64,000 nt of DNA from DASVEG01 sp035540495 (lineage in GTDB: Bacteria > Actinomycetota > Acidimicrobiia > Acidimicrobiales > CADCTF01): NCBI GenBank assembly GCA_035540495.1, contig DATLGL010000012.1, forward strand, positions 1-64,000, written 5' to 3'. Below the pieces are notes generated by a model that saw only the letters and a program-made list of their open reading frames with translations, was not told the DNA's origin and did not search any database. Position 1 is the first letter of the stretch. Each line of letters opens with the position of its first letter. Of this stretch, positions 43,601-51,695 are shown in pieces. The translations under genes and the position numbers were made by a program.

Positions 43601-43620
43601 CCTATCGATCGGTTGATAGG
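43601..43620. promoter_or_regulatory. Inverted repeat, probable TetR operator
   Basis: CCTATC (43601-43606) and GATAGG (43615-43620) are perfect inverted arms separated by 8 bp, in the 36-bp gap between the dioxygenase and TetR starts. Position and size are typical of a TetR dimer site that would shut both divergent promoters. Confidence 0.65.
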
Positions 43621-43628
43621 GTCGCAAC

Positions 43629-44258
43629 GTGACGGCCCCTCGTACGTCTCGACCTCGCGGGCAGGCTCGACGAGAGCGGTTGCTCGACGCCGCGACCGAG
43701 CTCTTCGCGACGAACGGATCCCGCGGCACCGGAATCGCTGCCGTCGCGGCCGAAGCGGGGGTGACGGGCGCGACGCTCCTCCACCACTTCGGGTCGAAGG
43801 ACGGGCTGCTCCTCGCCGTCCTCGAGGAGCGGGACAAGCGGCTGGGCGGAGATTGGCGGCACGTCGTGCAGCCGGGCGGTCTCGAGATGTTCCGCCGGCT
43901 GCCGGAGATCGCCGACACGTGGATCCGTGAACCGGCCGTGAACCGCCTGCACCTCGTGTTGATGGCCGAGAGCATCGACGACGAGTCCCCGGGCCATCGC
44001 TACTTCGCGTGGCGACAGAGCGCGCTCCGGCGAAGCCTGCGGCGGGCCATCGAGGCCGGTCAGGCCACCGGCGAGGTGCGAGCCGACATCGACGCCCGTA
44101 CGAAGGCGATCGAGATCGCCGCGTTCCTCGATGGCATCGCGCTGCAGTGGCAGCTCGACCCCGAACGCATCCCCCTGCGCGAGGTCGTCGAGGCATACGC
44201 GCAGACGCTGGTGGACGCTCTCGCGGCGCGGCCCGAGACGGACCGGAACAAGCGATGA
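43629..44258 (+). CDS. TetR-family transcriptional regulator
   Basis: 209 aa from GTG 43629. N-terminal HTH (about 10-58) with GIAAVAAEAGVTGATLLHHFGSKDGLLLAVLEE, then a mainly helical ligand domain ending EIAAFLDGIALQWQLDPERIPL, a pattern common in TetR proteins of the AcrR type. It overlaps the GH31 gene as ATGA, so it is co-translated with it, and it is divergent from the acyl-CoA genes. It probably controls both sides through the dyad at 43601-43620. Confidence 0.9.
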   Translation: MTAPRTSRPRGQARRERLLDAATELFATNGSRGTGIAAVAAEAGVTGATLLHHFGSKDGLLLAVLEERDKRLGGDWRHVVQPGGLEMFRRLPEIADTWIREPAVNRLHLVLMAESIDDESPGHRYFAWRQSALRRSLRRAIEAGQATGEVRADIDARTKAIEIAAFLDGIALQWQLDPERIPLREVVEAYAQTLVDALAARPETDRNKR

Positions 44259-46453
44259 CCACTTGGGTTCCCGCGCCTCCGGGAGGCGAGCCGCCGGTCG
44301 TCGACCGGCTCGACACCAGGCGGCTCGAGCGGCGTCAGATCGTCCGCAGCTACGTGAAGCAGGCGACGGTCGAGGAGCAGTGGCCCGGAGGGGTACTCCT
44401 CGCGACGACCGCCGTCTTCAGCACCCGACGCACCCGCTTCGACTCGCCGGTCGCGGGAGCCGCCGACGGCGACGTCGTCGAGGGCCGCCTGGCGGTGGAG
44501 ATCGCCGGTGAGGGGACCGTGCGCGTTCGGTACGCCGAGGGAGCCCACGTTCCGGACAACGACACGCCGATGGTCGTGGGGACGCCTGAACAGGTGTTTC
44601 AGCCCGTCGACGTCGACGTCGCGGGCGGGCGGGTGACCATGCGAAGCGGCGACCTCGAGGTCGTCGTCACGCTGAAGCCGCTCAGCATCGCCATCTTCGA
44701 CGGCGGGCGGGAGGTCGCGTTCATCGGCGGCCGCGAGAAGAACTTCTGGAACCTCTGGGACAGCTACAACACCGGGATCTGCCGGACGGCCGAAGGCCGC
44801 CCGCTCGCCGTGGAGACGTTCGCTCTCCGTCCGGGCGAGGGGATCTTCGGCTTCGGCGAGCAGTTCACCCGCCTGAACAAGGTGGGCCAGACGATCGACC
44901 TCAACATGGTCGAGGCGACCGGCACCAGCACGCCACGGGCGTACAAGAACATCCCGTTCTTCGTCAGCACGGGTGGCTACGGCGTGTTCCTCAACCACTC
45001 GTCGCGCATCACCGCGTGGGTGGGTTCGCTGCAGGCCGCCGACGTGCAGCTGGCGATCGAGGATCCTTTCCTCGACTACTACGTCTTCACCGGCGACATC
45101 CGCACGGTGCTCGGCCGTTACACCGATCTCACCGGAAAAGCCGCCGTCCCGCCGAAGTGGAGCTTCGGGTTCTGGCAGTCGAAGATCTCGTACCGCTCGA
45201 CGGACGAGGCACTCGAGGTCGCGCGCACGATGCGGGAGCATCGCCTCCCGTTCGATGTGCTCCATCTCGACACCCACTGGTTCAAGCACGACTGGTATTG
45301 CGACCTCGAGTTCGACGCCGAGCGCTTCGCCGACCCGAAGGCGTTCCTCGACGAGCTGCGCGGCCTCGGTGTGCGAGTGTCGCTCTGGCAGCTGCCGTAC
45401 ATCCCGGAGGGCAACACGCTCTTCGACGAGCTGACCGAGGTCGACGGCTTCGTGAAGCGCCCGGACGGTTCGATGTACGACGTCGGCATCTCCTACACCC
45501 CAGGGTTCAAGGGTCGCGTCGGGTGCATCGACTTCACCAACCCCGCAGCCCGCGAGGTCCACCAGCGTCACCTCCGTCGGTTGCACGCGCTCGGCGCAGC
45601 GGCGATCAAGGTCGACTTCGGGGAGCAGGCACCGCTCGACGGCGTGTACTTCGACGGCACGCCTGGTCATCGAGCGCACAACGTGTATCCGTTGCTCTAC
45701 AACGAATCCGTCGCCGAGGCGACCCGTGAGGCGACGGGCGAGACGATCATCTGGGCCCGCTCGGCGTGGGCCGGCAGCCAGCGCTACCCACTTCACTGGG
45801 GCGGCGACTCCAGCGCCACGTGGTACTGCCTCGGGCCGCAGTTCGAGGGAGGGCTGTCGTTCGGGCTGTCCGGGTTCTCGTTCTGGAGCCAGGACATCGG
45901 CGGCTTCCTCGGCCGTCCCGACGACAAGCTGCTGATCCGCTGGATGCAGGCCGGGCTGCTGCAGAGCCACGCTCGCATCCACGGCGTCGGCGACCGCGAG
46001 ATCTACAAGCGGTCACCCGAGGTCGTCGACATCTGCCGGCAGTTCCTCGAGCTCCGCTACCAGCTGCTCCCCTACCTGTGGGCCGAGGCGGAGAAGAGCG
46101 CAGCGGCGTCGGTGCCGCTGGCACGCGCGCTCGTCGTCGACTTCCAGGACGACCCCACGACGTGGGCGATCGGCGACCAGTGGATGCTCGGCGACGCGCT
46201 GCTCGTCGCGCCAGTCTTCTCGCCAGACGACCGGCGCCGGGTGTACCTACCGGCCGGGACGTGGACCGACTGGTGGACCGGCGAGGAGATCGCAGGTGGA
46301 CGCTGGTTGAGCGTCGACGTGCCGATCGACCGCGTTCCCCTCTTCGTCAAGCTCGGGCACGAGGTCGAGCTCGGCCCCGTCGTCCAGCACACCGGGGAAG
46401 TCGTCGACCGCGTTCAGGCGGGCGGTGCGCCCCCGCTGAGCACGACGAACTGA
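44255..46453 (+). CDS. GH31 alpha-xylosidase-like glycosidase
   Basis: 732 aa from ATG 44255 (ATGA overlap). N-terminal beta-sandwich, TIM barrel with nucleophile D454 in AIKVDFGEQAP and acid/base D518 in HWGGDSSATW, and C-terminal beta domains. The GRVGCIDFTNPAAREVH and FGLSGFSFWSQDIGGF segments and the 64-residue spacing of the two Asp follow the YicI alpha-xylosidase subgroup. It is cytoplasmic (no signal peptide) and would release xylose or glucose from oligosaccharides, fitting the xylulokinase at 16.7 kb. It overlaps the next, convergent gene by 40 bp. Confidence 0.88.
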   Translation: MTTWVPAPPGGEPPVVDRLDTRRLERRQIVRSYVKQATVEEQWPGGVLLATTAVFSTRRTRFDSPVAGAADGDVVEGRLAVEIAGEGTVRVRYAEGAHVPDNDTPMVVGTPEQVFQPVDVDVAGGRVTMRSGDLEVVVTLKPLSIAIFDGGREVAFIGGREKNFWNLWDSYNTGICRTAEGRPLAVETFALRPGEGIFGFGEQFTRLNKVGQTIDLNMVEATGTSTPRAYKNIPFFVSTGGYGVFLNHSSRITAWVGSLQAADVQLAIEDPFLDYYVFTGDIRTVLGRYTDLTGKAAVPPKWSFGFWQSKISYRSTDEALEVARTMREHRLPFDVLHLDTHWFKHDWYCDLEFDAERFADPKAFLDELRGLGVRVSLWQLPYIPEGNTLFDELTEVDGFVKRPDGSMYDVGISYTPGFKGRVGCIDFTNPAAREVHQRHLRRLHALGAAAIKVDFGEQAPLDGVYFDGTPGHRAHNVYPLLYNESVAEATREATGETIIWARSAWAGSQRYPLHWGGDSSATWYCLGPQFEGGLSFGLSGFSFWSQDIGGFLGRPDDKLLIRWMQAGLLQSHARIHGVGDREIYKRSPEVVDICRQFLELRYQLLPYLWAEAEKSAAASVPLARALVVDFQDDPTTWAIGDQWMLGDALLVAPVFSPDDRRRVYLPAGTWTDWWTGEEIAGGRWLSVDVPIDRVPLFVKLGHEVELGPVVQHTGEVVDRVQAGGAPPLSTTN

Positions 46454-47232
46454 CGCTCGGGATCGTTCTGGGGGACGGGCTCGTCGTTCCTCTCGCCCTC
46501 CGCGATGCACACCGCGCCGTCGGGCGCGTACTGGAGGATGTAGGCCCGGCGGACGTGGTCGGTCCGGTTCGGGCCGGTGCGGTGGGGGGTCAGCGACGAG
46601 AACACGACGACGTCGCCGACCGCGGCTTCGACCGTCACCGCGTCGTCGGGAGCGTCGATGCACTGGAAGCCGATGGGCTCGACCCATTCGTGGGCGAGGG
46701 TGCCACCGACGTGGCGTCCGGGCGCGACCTGCGGGCAGCCGTTCTCCTCGGTCGCGTCGACGAGCGGGACCCAGCACGTGACGTACTGCTGCGGCTCGAT
46801 GAACGTGTAGCCGTTGTCCTGATGCCAGGGGAACTCGCGCTCCGGCTCCGGCTTCTTGTAGACGGCCTGGTCCCAGTAGAGGCGCACGTCGGGCCCGATG
46901 AGGTCACGGACGATCGAGCGGAACGGCTCCCCTGCGGCGAAGTCGCGCAGCACCTCCGATCGCTTCACCACGTGGGTCGTGAAGGTGATCGCATCGGCGT
47001 CGGCGATGGCCACTCGTCCGCCTCGCTTGCGCAGCCACTCGGTCATCCGCTCCTCGAGCGGGTCGATCTCGTCACGAACGCGAGCGATCGTCTCTTGCGG
47101 GATCACGTCGCGCAGGACGAAGAAGCCCTGCTCGTCCCACTGGCGCGCGAGGTCGTCGGTGACGATCGTGCGCGACGTCGTCGCCGACCGCCATGCGAAC
47201 GACGTGTTCAGGGGGTGCGGTTTCGAGTCCAT
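46414..47232 (-). CDS. Phytanoyl-CoA dioxygenase family protein (second)
   Basis: 272 aa from ATG 47232, preceded by AAGGAG; GTG 47244 is less likely. Facial triad H137-x-D139 (WHQDNGY) and H217 (LTPHRTGPNRT), with R228 as the expected 2-oxoglutarate ligand. The extra segments differ clearly from the protein at 42780, so it is not a recent duplicate. The GH2 gene ends 9 bp upstream on the same strand, so they may be co-transcribed. Substrate unknown. Confidence 0.88.
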   Translation of the reverse strand: MDSKPHPLNTSFAWRSATTSRTIVTDDLARQWDEQGFFVLRDVIPQETIARVRDEIDPLEERMTEWLRKRGGRVAIADADAITFTTHVVKRSEVLRDFAAGEPFRSIVRDLIGPDVRLYWDQAVYKKPEPEREFPWHQDNGYTFIEPQQYVTCWVPLVDATEENGCPQVAPGRHVGGTLAHEWVEPIGFQCIDAPDDAVTVEAAVGDVVVFSSLTPHRTGPNRTDHVRRAYILQYAPDGAVCIAEGERNDEPVPQNDPERQFVVLSGGAPPA

Positions 47233-47240
47233 CTCGGTCT

Positions 47241-49022
47241 TCACTCCTTCCCGTTGGGGAACGGCGCCCCGCGAGTAGCCGCCGACAGCTCGTCGAGCGG
47301 CGCCTTCGGCGATCGGTCGAAGCGCAGGAGGCCGTTGACCTCCTGGTAGGTGTCGGTGAGCTGGGTCCAGCAGGCACCGGCGAGCGCGTCGCTCTCGTGC
47401 ACCGCCGCCCACAGCTCGCGGTAGCGGCGCACGAGATCGGCGCCGTCTCGAGCGTTGTCGTAGCCCCACGCCGCGCTGCCCTGCGTCGACCAGCCGGCGC
47501 CGCCGGTGTCGTCTGCCAGCGCGATGCCGCCGAACTCGCTGAGGACGATCGCGCGGCGACCGGCGGCGGCGCGGTCGAGGTCTGCCAGCTTCCCGTCCGC
47601 TCGCCGAGCCGACGTCAGCAGCTCGTCGACGGCGACGCGATCGCCGTACCGCTCCCGCAACGCTGCCGGGTCCTGGCTGTAGTCGTGGACGCCGATGATC
47701 TCGCCGCCGCTGGTCTCCCAGCCGTCGTTCGCCGACACCGGGCGGGTGCCGTCGAGCGCGTGGGCCATCGACGTCAGCGCGGCGACCAGCGCCCGCTGAC
47801 GTGGCGCACCTTCGAGGTCGGGCACCCCCCAGGACTCGTTGATCGGCACGTAGCCGACGACCGACGGGTGGTTCGCGGCCTCGCCCACCACCTCCGCCCA
47901 CTCGCGCAGGAGGCGACCCGCGGCGAGGTCGGTGAACCGGTACGCGCTCGGCATCTCCACCCAGACGAGCAGGCCGGCGCGGTCGGCGGCGGCGAGGTAG
48001 CGAGGGTCCTCGACCTTCTGGTGCTTGCGAGCGCCGTTGAACCCGAGGGCCTTGGTGAGGCGGATGTCTTCCGCCAGCGCGGCGGGATCCGGCGCGGTGA
48101 GACCCGTCTCCGGCCAGTACCCCTGGTCGAGCACGAACCGCAGCGGATACGGCCGCCCGTTGAGCAGCACGTGCCCGTCGTCGACCCTTACGTCGCGAAC
48201 GCCGACGTACGACTCGACCTCGTCGACGATCTGCGCTCGTGCGTCGAGGAGCACGACCGTCGCATCGAGCAGCGTGGGTCGTCGCGGCCACCACAGGAGG
48301 GCGACCCGGTCGTCGAGACCGCGGTCGCCGATCGTGAACGTCCGCTCGGTGACGCCGTCGAGCACCGCAAGCGTGTCGTCGACGAGTGTCCGTCCCCGAT
48401 GCGCGATGCGCACGCCCAGCCGCAGCCCGTCCGTCACCGGCCCGTCGACCGTCACCGTCGCGGTCACGGTCATCGCCTTCGGGTCGGTGGTCCAGCGCAG
48501 CGACACGATCCGCGTCTCGGGAACCCGCTCGACCCACACGGTGCGCCAGATGCCGGTCGTGCGCGGGTACCAGATCGCATGGGGCTCGTCGAGCCACTCC
48601 TGCTTGCCGCGCGGCGCGTCGAGGTCGAGGCTCGGGTCGTCCGCTCGCACCACGAGCTCGACGTCACCGTCGCCACGGCGCGCTGCGTCGGTGACGTCGA
48701 CCGCGAACGACGTGTACCCGCCCTCGTGATCGCCCACCCGCTCGCCGTTCGCCCACACCGTCGCCACACGATCGACCGCTCCGAAGTGGACCAGCAGGCG
48801 ATGTCCGGCGCCCGGGTCGTCGAGTCGGTGGGTGCGGCGGTACCACGCCCGCTCGATGCGGCCTTTCTCGCCGATGCCGCTCGCTGGCGTCTCAGGGGCA
48901 TACGGAACCGTGATCTCGCGGTCGAAGGTGCGTTCTCCGATACCGAAGTCCCACGTGCCGTCCAGGCTCGTCCACTCGCGGCGAAGGGTCGGGCGCGGGT
49001 GCTCCCACGGGTCCGAGGTCAC
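47241..49022 (-). CDS. Glycoside hydrolase family 2 enzyme
   Basis: 593 aa from GTG 49022. Jelly-roll sugar-binding domain (about 1-165, WYRRTHRLDD, YPRTTGIWRTVWVE), immunoglobulin-like domain, then a TIM barrel with acid/base E396 (INESWG) and nucleophile E496 (LSEFGG). This is the beta-galactosidase/glucuronidase/mannosidase family; the activity cannot be fixed from sequence. It is shorter than LacZ, closer to glucuronidase-like members. There is no signal peptide. Its start overlaps a stop codon (GTGA) belonging to an apparent dehydrogenase remnant. Confidence 0.9.
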   Translation of the reverse strand: MTSDPWEHPRPTLRREWTSLDGTWDFGIGERTFDREITVPYAPETPASGIGEKGRIERAWYRRTHRLDDPGAGHRLLVHFGAVDRVATVWANGERVGDHEGGYTSFAVDVTDAARRGDGDVELVVRADDPSLDLDAPRGKQEWLDEPHAIWYPRTTGIWRTVWVERVPETRIVSLRWTTDPKAMTVTATVTVDGPVTDGLRLGVRIAHRGRTLVDDTLAVLDGVTERTFTIGDRGLDDRVALLWWPRRPTLLDATVVLLDARAQIVDEVESYVGVRDVRVDDGHVLLNGRPYPLRFVLDQGYWPETGLTAPDPAALAEDIRLTKALGFNGARKHQKVEDPRYLAAADRAGLLVWVEMPSAYRFTDLAAGRLLREWAEVVGEAANHPSVVGYVPINESWGVPDLEGAPRQRALVAALTSMAHALDGTRPVSANDGWETSGGEIIGVHDYSQDPAALRERYGDRVAVDELLTSARRADGKLADLDRAAAGRRAIVLSEFGGIALADDTGGAGWSTQGSAAWGYDNARDGADLVRRYRELWAAVHESDALAGACWTQLTDTYQEVNGLLRFDRSPKAPLDELSAATRGAPFPNGKE

Positions 49023-49119
49023 GGCGTGAGGACGACCTTGCCCGAATCCGGCCGCTCGAGCATCCGGGCGATCTCGAGCTCGGGTCGCCGTTCGCTCAGG
49101 AGCGCAGCGCGCAACGCCG
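49019..49119 (-). pseudogene. Possible 3' remnant of a medium-chain dehydrogenase gene
   Basis: Between the cupin gene and the GH2 start an open frame ends with ELEIARMLERPDSGKVVLTP and a stop overlapping the GH2 GTG. This resembles the C-terminal end of zinc or quinone-type MDR dehydrogenases (typically ...HRLLE...GKIVL). No start codon or nucleotide-binding domain remains, so this may be the tail of a gene lost by deletion next to the cupin. The match rests on about 20 residues; chance is possible. Confidence 0.3.
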
Positions 49120-49605
49120 CTACTCGTTGGTGCCGACGACGACCACCGGCGGATCTTCGATGCCGTGCTCCTCCTTGCAGCGGAGGCGGTAGTACATGAG
49201 GATCGTCTGGGCATCGAGGACGAAGACGACGTTGCCGTTCTCGTCGAGGTTGAGGTTCGCGCCGTGGATCGTGAACCAGACGTCGGTGTCCTCGGTGTTC
49301 GTCTCCGGCACGTGCAGCGTGTGCACGGAGCCGGCGGGCTCGAACAGGTACGAACCGGCCCGGTTCACCGAGTCGGGGTACTCGAGGTAGTACCAGCTGC
49401 CTGACTGCGTGAAGGCGTGGACGACGCCGGTGTGCTTGTGGGTCTGGACGGTCGACCCCGCCTTGAACTTGTTGCGCACGGTCCACACACCGTTGGCGAG
49501 GTCGACGTGGAGGAGCTGCAGCAGGCTTCCATCGAGCAGGGTGACGAACGGCAGCTCGGTCTCGCTGCGCAGGAGGGCGAGGGGCGCGGCGTCGAGAGTG
49601 GTCAT
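49120..49605 (-). CDS. Cupin-fold dioxygenase-like protein
   Basis: 161 aa from ATG 49605. Cupin motifs are TVQTHKHTGVVHAFTQSGSWYYLEY and AGSVHTLHVP, with several His for metal. The overall layout resembles the 2,4'-dihydroxyacetophenone dioxygenase group of cupins. An oxygen-dependent ring or C-C bond cleavage role is possible but unproven. It lies 42 bp downstream of the FMN hydroxyacid oxidase gene on the same strand. Confidence 0.78.
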   Translation of the reverse strand: MTTLDAAPLALLRSETELPFVTLLDGSLLQLLHVDLANGVWTVRNKFKAGSTVQTHKHTGVVHAFTQSGSWYYLEYPDSVNRAGSYLFEPAGSVHTLHVPETNTEDTDVWFTIHGANLNLDENGNVVFVLDAQTILMYYRLRCKEEHGIEDPPVVVVGTNE

Positions 49606-49647
49606 GGCGGCGAGCGTAGGGCGCCCTCCCCTTCGCACGCTCTTCGC

Positions 49648-50862
49648 CTACGGCCCTTCGATCAGCTCCCGATCGACCTCGCCGACACGACCCACGCCGA
49701 GGAGGCTCATCGTGCGGACGATGTCGCCTCGAAACCACTCGAGCAGCCGGTCGACGCCCCGCTCACCGGCGGCGCCGAGCGCATAGAGGTACGCGCGTCC
49801 GGCCATCGCTGCCGTCGCTCCCGCGGCGAGCGATTTGACGATGTCGCTCCCGCGCCTGACGCCGCCGTCGCAGATGATCTCGATCCGCCCACCGACGGCA
49901 TCGGCGACCGGTGCGACGAGAGAGAACGCGGCGGGCGCGCCGTCGAGCTGGCGCCCGCCGTGGTTCGACAGCGCGATCGCGTCGACGCCCTCGTCTGCTG
50001 CGATGACCGCGTCCTCCACCGTCTGCACGCCCTTGAGCACGATCGGCCCGTCCCACACCGACCGGAGCCACTCGACGTCGCGCCACGACAGCTCGGGATC
50101 GAACTGCGTGTTGATGTAGTCGGAGAGGTTGACGGGCGACGCGCCGTCGCCGACATCTCGCCCGACGACGTTGGCGAACCGGATGGGCTCGCTCCGGAGG
50201 AACCCCAGCGTCCACGACGGATGGAGCGCCCCGTCGACGAAGGTGCCCGGCCCGATGGTCGGCGGCAGCGAGAAGCCGCGGCGGACGTCGCGCTCCCGAC
50301 GACCGAACACCGCGGTGTCGACGGTGAGGACGATCGCTTCGTAGTTTGCCGCCGCGGCCCGGCGGATCATCTCCTCGACCAGTCCGCGGTCGCGCCACGC
50401 GTACACCTGGAACCAGAGCCGCCCGCCGCTGACCGCCCGGACCTCTTCGATCGAGCGCGTGCTGAGCGTCGACAGCGTGTACGGCAGCCCCGCTCGATCG
50501 GCCGCCCGGGCGACCGCCAGCTCACCCTGCGGGTCCGCGATCCGGGTGAAGCCGGTCGGCGCGAGCACGAGCGGGTACTCGAGGCGCTTGCCGAGCAACA
50601 TCGCCGACGTGTCGACCTTGCCGATGCCCCGAAGCACACGCGGCCGGAACGTCGTGTCCGCGTACGCCCGCTGGTTCGCGGCGAGCGTACGTTCGTCCTC
50701 CGCTCCGCCGTCGATGTAGTCGAACACACCAGCCGGAAGCCGCCGCCTCGCCAGACGGCGCAGGTCGTCGACGGACGCTGCGCGCTGGAGCCGCCGCTCG
50801 ACGAGGTCGGTCTCGATGCGCTCGAAGCGGACGACCGACTTGAGCGTGTCGAACGGCTTCAC
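49648..50862 (-). CDS. FMN-dependent alpha-hydroxy-acid oxidase/dehydrogenase
   Basis: 404 aa. TIM barrel with FDYIDGGAEDE, LAPTGFTRIADPQGE, the FMN/substrate region, LSNHGGRQLDG (catalytic His followed by Arg and Asp) and CDGGVRRGSDIVKSLAAGA. These are the signatures of lactate/glycolate oxidase-type enzymes. It oxidises an L-2-hydroxy acid to a 2-keto acid. The electron acceptor is unknown. It lies 19 bp downstream of the methyltransferase gene. Confidence 0.9.
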   Translation of the reverse strand: MKPFDTLKSVVRFERIETDLVERRLQRAASVDDLRRLARRRLPAGVFDYIDGGAEDERTLAANQRAYADTTFRPRVLRGIGKVDTSAMLLGKRLEYPLVLAPTGFTRIADPQGELAVARAADRAGLPYTLSTLSTRSIEEVRAVSGGRLWFQVYAWRDRGLVEEMIRRAAAANYEAIVLTVDTAVFGRRERDVRRGFSLPPTIGPGTFVDGALHPSWTLGFLRSEPIRFANVVGRDVGDGASPVNLSDYINTQFDPELSWRDVEWLRSVWDGPIVLKGVQTVEDAVIAADEGVDAIALSNHGGRQLDGAPAAFSLVAPVADAVGGRIEIICDGGVRRGSDIVKSLAAGATAAMAGRAYLYALGAAGERGVDRLLEWFRGDIVRTMSLLGVGRVGEVDRELIEGP

Positions 50863-50881
50863 CGCGGGCTCGTCATGTCGC

Positions 50882-51655
50882 TCACGTGCACGTGAACAGG
50901 CCGTGGCACTCGCTCATGACGAAGGCGCCGTCTCGTTCGACGACGTCGGTTACGTCGTGGCGGACGCCGGAGACGACGTCGTCCCACGTCACGCCCGTCC
51001 GCAACCCGGGCTCGAACACGTAGCGATTCCGTTCGATCTCGTCGACCACGCACTCGGGATCGGTGACGACGAGGCGGGTGTCGGTGAACTCGGTGAGCTC
51101 GACGCGGCCGAAGGCCGTCCGGAGGAAGGCGCCGCCGTTCTCGTTCGTGAAGCGGGTGTCGCCGCCGGCGATCGGGTCGCAGCCGTTCCGCTCGAGCACC
51201 TCGTGCAGCTCCCACTGGGCCCGCTCGCTGTTAGTGAAGGCGTAGAGCACGCCGCCCCGCCGTATCACCCGACGAAGCTCCGCGACGCCCTGCTCGATGT
51301 CCGGCACGTGGTACAGCATGTGCATCGCCATCGCGACGTCGAAGCTGGCGTCACCGAAGGGCAGCGTCTGCACGTCGCCGCACACCCGCTCGGCGGCCGC
51401 GCTGTCGATGAAGCCGAGCCGGCCGTGCGCGATGTCGACGGCGACGAGCTCACGTGCCTGCGCCGACGTCGGGCCGACGTAGGCGCCCGGGCCACAGCCG
51501 GCGTCGAGCACACGCGCGCCGCGGATCGCAGGGAGCTGCTCGTCGAGGAAGTCGCCGAGATCCACCGCCGGCTCGCGCAGCTCGTAGATCGACGGCCGGC
51601 CGGTCGACGGCACCGCCGCCACCTTGTGGTACTCCCGATCGTCGATGCCCGGCAC
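50882..51655 (-). CDS. Class I SAM-dependent methyltransferase
   Basis: 257 aa. The SAM-binding motif VLDAGCGPGAYVG (about 49-61), an acidic loop VAVDIAHGRL, VCGDVQTLPFGDASFDVAMAMHMLYHV and LRRVIRRGGVLYAFTNS follow the Methyltransf_11/UbiE-like pattern. The acceptor substrate is unknown. No partner gene clarifies its pathway. Confidence 0.85.
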   Translation of the reverse strand: MPGIDDREYHKVAAVPSTGRPSIYELREPAVDLGDFLDEQLPAIRGARVLDAGCGPGAYVGPTSAQARELVAVDIAHGRLGFIDSAAAERVCGDVQTLPFGDASFDVAMAMHMLYHVPDIEQGVAELRRVIRRGGVLYAFTNSERAQWELHEVLERNGCDPIAGGDTRFTNENGGAFLRTAFGRVELTEFTDTRLVVTDPECVVDEIERNRYVFEPGLRTGVTWDDVVSGVRHDVTDVVERDGAFVMSECHGLFTCT

Positions 51656-51695
51656 CCCGCCATGCTGGCATCAGCGGTCGGCGCGGCGCCGTCGA

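Noticed and set aside
46414..48597. 727-codon minus-strand frame extending the second dioxygenase into the GH2 gene
   Set aside because: Homology starts at 47232; upstream it is out-of-frame shadow of GH2.
49648..50862. Assignment to mycofactocin MftD
   Set aside because: The fold fits, but no mftA/B/C genes are adjacent, so a general hydroxyacid oxidase is safer.
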